Shown piece by piece: positions 60,499 to 64,000 of a stretch of DNA of 64,000 bases (positions are counted from its first letter, which is position 1; each line of letters begins with the position of its first letter). The DNA is from Harmonia axyridis. Lineage: Eukaryota > Arthropoda > Insecta > Coleoptera > Coccinellidae. Location: contig NC_059508.1 in assembly GCF_914767665.1 (NCBI RefSeq), forward strand, positions 5,270,001-5,334,000, in the 5' to 3' direction. Position numbers and translations under genes: made by a program. Under the pieces are notes generated by a model. It saw nothing but the letters and a program-made list of their open reading frames with translations. It was not told where the DNA came from and searched no databases.

Positions 60499-62196
60499 GC
60501 TCATTATCAATATAACTAATCATTTATATTTAGTACTAAATGTATCGAATAATAATAAGTTTATTTCTTATATGGAAATGAACTTCACTAATCAAATGTT
60601 TGAATAAATAATGAAAAAATACTTTCTTATGTGATACTAAATTGTTATATCAGAGTGACGTCATCAATGACGCCATAGAGACTGAAATTGCATTCAGATG
60701 ACTACTTTGAATTTAACTTCAAGATTGGATTTGAAATTCCACAGGCAATCTATTTTGTTGTAAATAACTACCAATGATGCAATGATTTTGTTATTTTGGG
60801 ATCATATTTTAAATCTGTTACTGATTGCAATATTTTGGTCTCAGGTATTTTGTATGATGGCTTTGTTTAATTCCGACTGGAACTGGAGAGAAATAAGATG
60901 GGGATAAAGCCATCTTTCCACTTGAAATCGGAAGAGAAAGGAAACAAAATCCATTTGATGCTACCCGAAAACTCCCAAAAGGGTAAGAACAAATGCATTT
61001 TTTGCCATATCTTTCATTTATATTAAAAACATCTGGACAATTCAAGTTCATTCAACTTGAGCCCTTCAAGCATTAAATAAAAACGAATGCTCGGTAGGAT
61101 ATCGAATATACGCTTGTTGGAGACTTTAACGTTCCGTTAGGACAAAAGTTTACGTATCAATTCTAATCTTCGCTGAACAAATTATACAAAATATTTGAAG
61201 AATGTAAAGAATTACAATCTTTTTCCGTGTTTTTTAAGCCAGTTTTTTGAGTTTTCCGTATGTTTTAAGTCCACTTCATTCAACATTTTTTTGCTGAACA
61301 TCAAAGTTCAAAGCTACACCTGGAATTTGAAATATTTCGAGTTCATACTGAAAATTCTTCTAAATTTTTATTCTTGAATAATTCATTCACACTAAGTGTC
61401 GTTATAATAACAATTTAATTATCATCAGAAATTCAGATATTTCACAGATATTGAGATAAATACGTTTTGAAAACGAAAAATGTACAGATCAAAGTCTGTT
61501 TTCTAAAAATATTAAACATTTTTGAAAAATTGCTGCTATGTAGGGCCAATTTCATAAACGAAAATAAAGTCTCATTTCTCGTGAGAAGTTTCTTTCACAA
61601 ATGAAACGTTTTTCATAAAACAATTTTGAGGTTATAATAGAATAGAATATGATTTCATTTTCCAAATACTTAGTTACAAACTTGCAAAATACAGAGAAGA
61701 CGAAACAAGTCAAAGCTACAAAAATCACAACATTAATATTATGAGACAATCTCTAATAATAAAAGAAACATCAGTACAACAATGTGTCACAGTAACTTCT
61801 ACACTGAGAGAATTTTTCCACTGTTGCAACTGAAAATTGAATAACCGCAACGAAAAACTCTATTGAAATAGGCACCAGGTAAGAACTATGCTTCGTTAGC
61901 GTATTCATTTTACTATTATTCACTTTATTGTCGAGATAATATCATCTTGACTGAATATCACGAAAAACTTTGTTACCGTTGCATTTATGTTTTACGTTAA
62001 TAATTAATGTCACTTCTTGTCCCAGCTGTAGTCATCCTTGATTCAACGTGATGAACCTTACTGTCCCAACATAAAAATAATAATATCTAATACATTTATT
62101 TGTACATAACATAACTATCATTAAATGAAATGCACAAAAAGAATCTGCCATCAAGAATTTCATGGCATGTCATAAAATATTAATTGAAACGTTAAA
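60499..62196. other. AT-rich intergenic DNA
   Basis: No gene recognised; short frames on both strands lack family features. Confidence 0.4.
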
Positions 62197-62406
62197 ATGC
62201 ATCGAATGAAATCTTATATATATCATCTTGATACCAGAATAGAGCCTATTGAAATAAGAATGAGCAGGCTAAATAAGTCATTCTATAATAGGTTACTTCA
62301 GTTGAATGAAGTAATTTCTCAATACCAGAAAGATGAATGGAAAACATCCAAGAAAAATCAAAAGCTTGAAGGACCCTTGGTCGATGACCGAATGCATATG
62401 CAATAA
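62197..62406 (+). mobile_element. Probable LINE 3' end with TTA-repeat tail
   Basis: Short frame with RIEPIEIRMSRLNKSFYNRL, resembling the extreme C-terminus of Jockey-like LINE polyproteins (I-R-LN-SFYNR). The stop is followed directly by (TTA)n runs (62412-62462), a common tail of such elements. Assigned by resemblance only. Confidence 0.5.
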
Positions 62407-62469
62407 AGTACTGTTATTATTATTATTTATTGTACGGTGAAATTATTTATTATTATTATTATATATGTA

Positions 62470-64000
62470 AAATATATACAGTTGCAGATTCAAACATGTT
62501 TAAATTGAATTATATATGGGACACAAACTTTAGAAAAACGATTAAAATGTTGCACGAATTATCATGTTAAAAAATAAGGTCACCTTTCTAAAACATCACT
62601 CAACTTGTAAGTAGTTCTCTCCAAAAGCAAATTCGTCACTTTCCTGCTGAAAGCTGTTTGACGAAGTTGTTTAAATTCATTTGGAAGTTATAGAGCTTTA
62701 GACAAGTGTGAGTTTTCTTTATTCTAGTTGAAGGAAGTGCGAAGTGCCTTTTTCACATGTATTATAGTTATGAAAGGTGGAGTTAATGATCATTAATCGT
62801 TCTGAAGGGCTGCATGAAGTTAATAACCCCACAAAATTCAAACAAAATCGGACAACTAATTCCCAAGTTATGGAGATCAGAAATTTAGGCCAATTTACAT
62901 GAATAACAGTCTTAGGATACAAAACAAGTTACTTTTCTGAAAGGCCTGAATGACCTGCATTCACCACTAGACTATGGCCAGTCACTCATGTTACACCCTG
63001 TATAATAGTTGTGCTGCATTTACTGCTGCAGCATTGTGTCTTTTGCTGTCCCAAAAAAATTACATAATATTGGAAATATTTCTACTATAGCAGCTGTTGA
63101 GCCAGCTGAATCAAGTGCTTAAGTACTACTGCAAAACATTTTTATATTTGCAGCAATATTCTATGCTGGTCTAGAGAAGTCCTTCTTTTCTATTATGCAT
63201 GCTAAAGCAATAGCTTAAATTCTGACCTGCTCGAGATTTTAAAAATTCTGTTAATACTTAATACTTTTCCACAATAAAGAATATTCATTTTGAATATTCT
63301 CAAAAATGTAACTATTTTCATTTAAGTATCAACAGAATTTTGAAGATTACAAGCAGGAGAAAGAAGGCTATTGCATATACTTATCTAATTGATATATCCA
63401 TTTGTACAAAAAAAACATGGATTTTAACAATTTCTAACTTCTAACTGAAGGAATATCAATAAAATATACTATTATTCAATCATGAGAATTTCATTGAAAT
63501 TGAAATAAATATCTCACATAATTCCTTTCAATTACTTCAAATGTAGTAAACATTTTTAGATTATCGAATAAAATGCAATAAATGAAATAAATGAAAAAAC
63601 ATGTCCATTAAAACCAATAGTTTCTGTATCAACATTAATCAATAATATTTCATTCTTTTTATTCATGATAATATTTGAATATATTGAATTTTTTTTTCAA
63701 CTGATGAAATTTCTTGATTTTCAAACTTTCAACTATTGGCACTTTAGGCGAATTTGATATAGTTACCCTAGAAATAATTGAATCAGGAGAATTCATTCGT
63801 TTCAGGACAAAAAAATATAGTTTCTTCTGTATCGGTTTGATGGTTGAATACAGGTTTGGATTATGAACTAATCTACTGAGCATTTGCGGTAAATTTTTAC
63901 TAATACTGTTTGTTGAAAATATTCTTCTTTTAATAGAAATAAAACGATCAACTAGAACATCTCATATTTCACTTAGTTTTATCGGTACCATATTTCTATA
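62470..64000. other. Intergenic; short palindromic MITE and dispersed repeat
   Basis: 63205-63378 is an imperfect inverted repeat with a better core: AAAATTCTGTTAATACTTAA (63242) against its near reverse complement at 63322-63341, and a central 10 bp palindrome AGAATATTCA/TGAATATTCT. 63790-63870 repeats a segment near 57130-57200. No gene seen. Confidence 0.5.

Overview
This is a 64 kb piece of an AT-rich animal nuclear genome, almost certainly an insect. An arginine kinase gene is present, introns are short (about 50 bp), and there are several mariner-type elements and LINE fragments. Order cannot be fixed from sequence alone. A beetle would fit, but that is inference. No tRNA, rRNA or CRISPR array was seen.

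Three conserved housekeeping genes could be rebuilt exon by exon from reading frame and splice sites. (1) WASHC4 (SWIP, WASH complex subunit 4), minus strand, 13 exons, 657-4727, 1078 codons with every phase matching. (2) Arginine kinase, minus strand, 3 coding exons, 20414-23897, 355 codons, with a degenerate mariner element in its second coding intron and a plausible TATA promoter and 5' UTR intron. (3) Golgin-84, plus strand, 9 exons, 42336-45389, open except for an apparent one-base shift at a run of six A in exon 7. A two-exon acidic/proline-rich gene (38854-40648, minus) is probably real but was not recognised. The last two exons of a COG2-like gene (8003-8244, minus) and two inverted, nearly identical copies of the last exon of a papain-family (cathepsin L-like) peptidase (5563-5823 minus, 7206-7401 plus) appear without the rest of their genes.

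Most of the rest is mobile and repetitive DNA. There are LINE fragments (8405-9420, 10098-10255, 16054-16320, 62197-62406) and a Merlin/ISXO2-type transposase relic (17014-17251). There are three Tc1/mariner elements (21170-22120; 25687-26885 with TIRs and TA duplications; 45963-46435 internally deleted). A long foldback lies at 27425-29028. At 47510-49810 there is a nested cluster: a foldback, then a MITE carrying a hAT-like element with an 8 bp target duplication. An internally deleted LTR retrotransposon (51473-53064) sits in a TA microsatellite. Two tandem satellites follow: about 340 bp units related to the 3' end of the nearby LINE (10328-12312) and about 282 bp units with a conserved small hairpin (53090-55420).

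The least expected structure is at 57725-59690. A TATA-like promoter is followed by a spliced-looking, apparently non-coding transcript in which a 202 bp unit (122 bp exon-like segment plus about 80 bp intron-like segment) is repeated head to tail with every donor and acceptor preserved. The remaining gaps are AT-rich DNA with short dispersed duplications and perfect hairpins.
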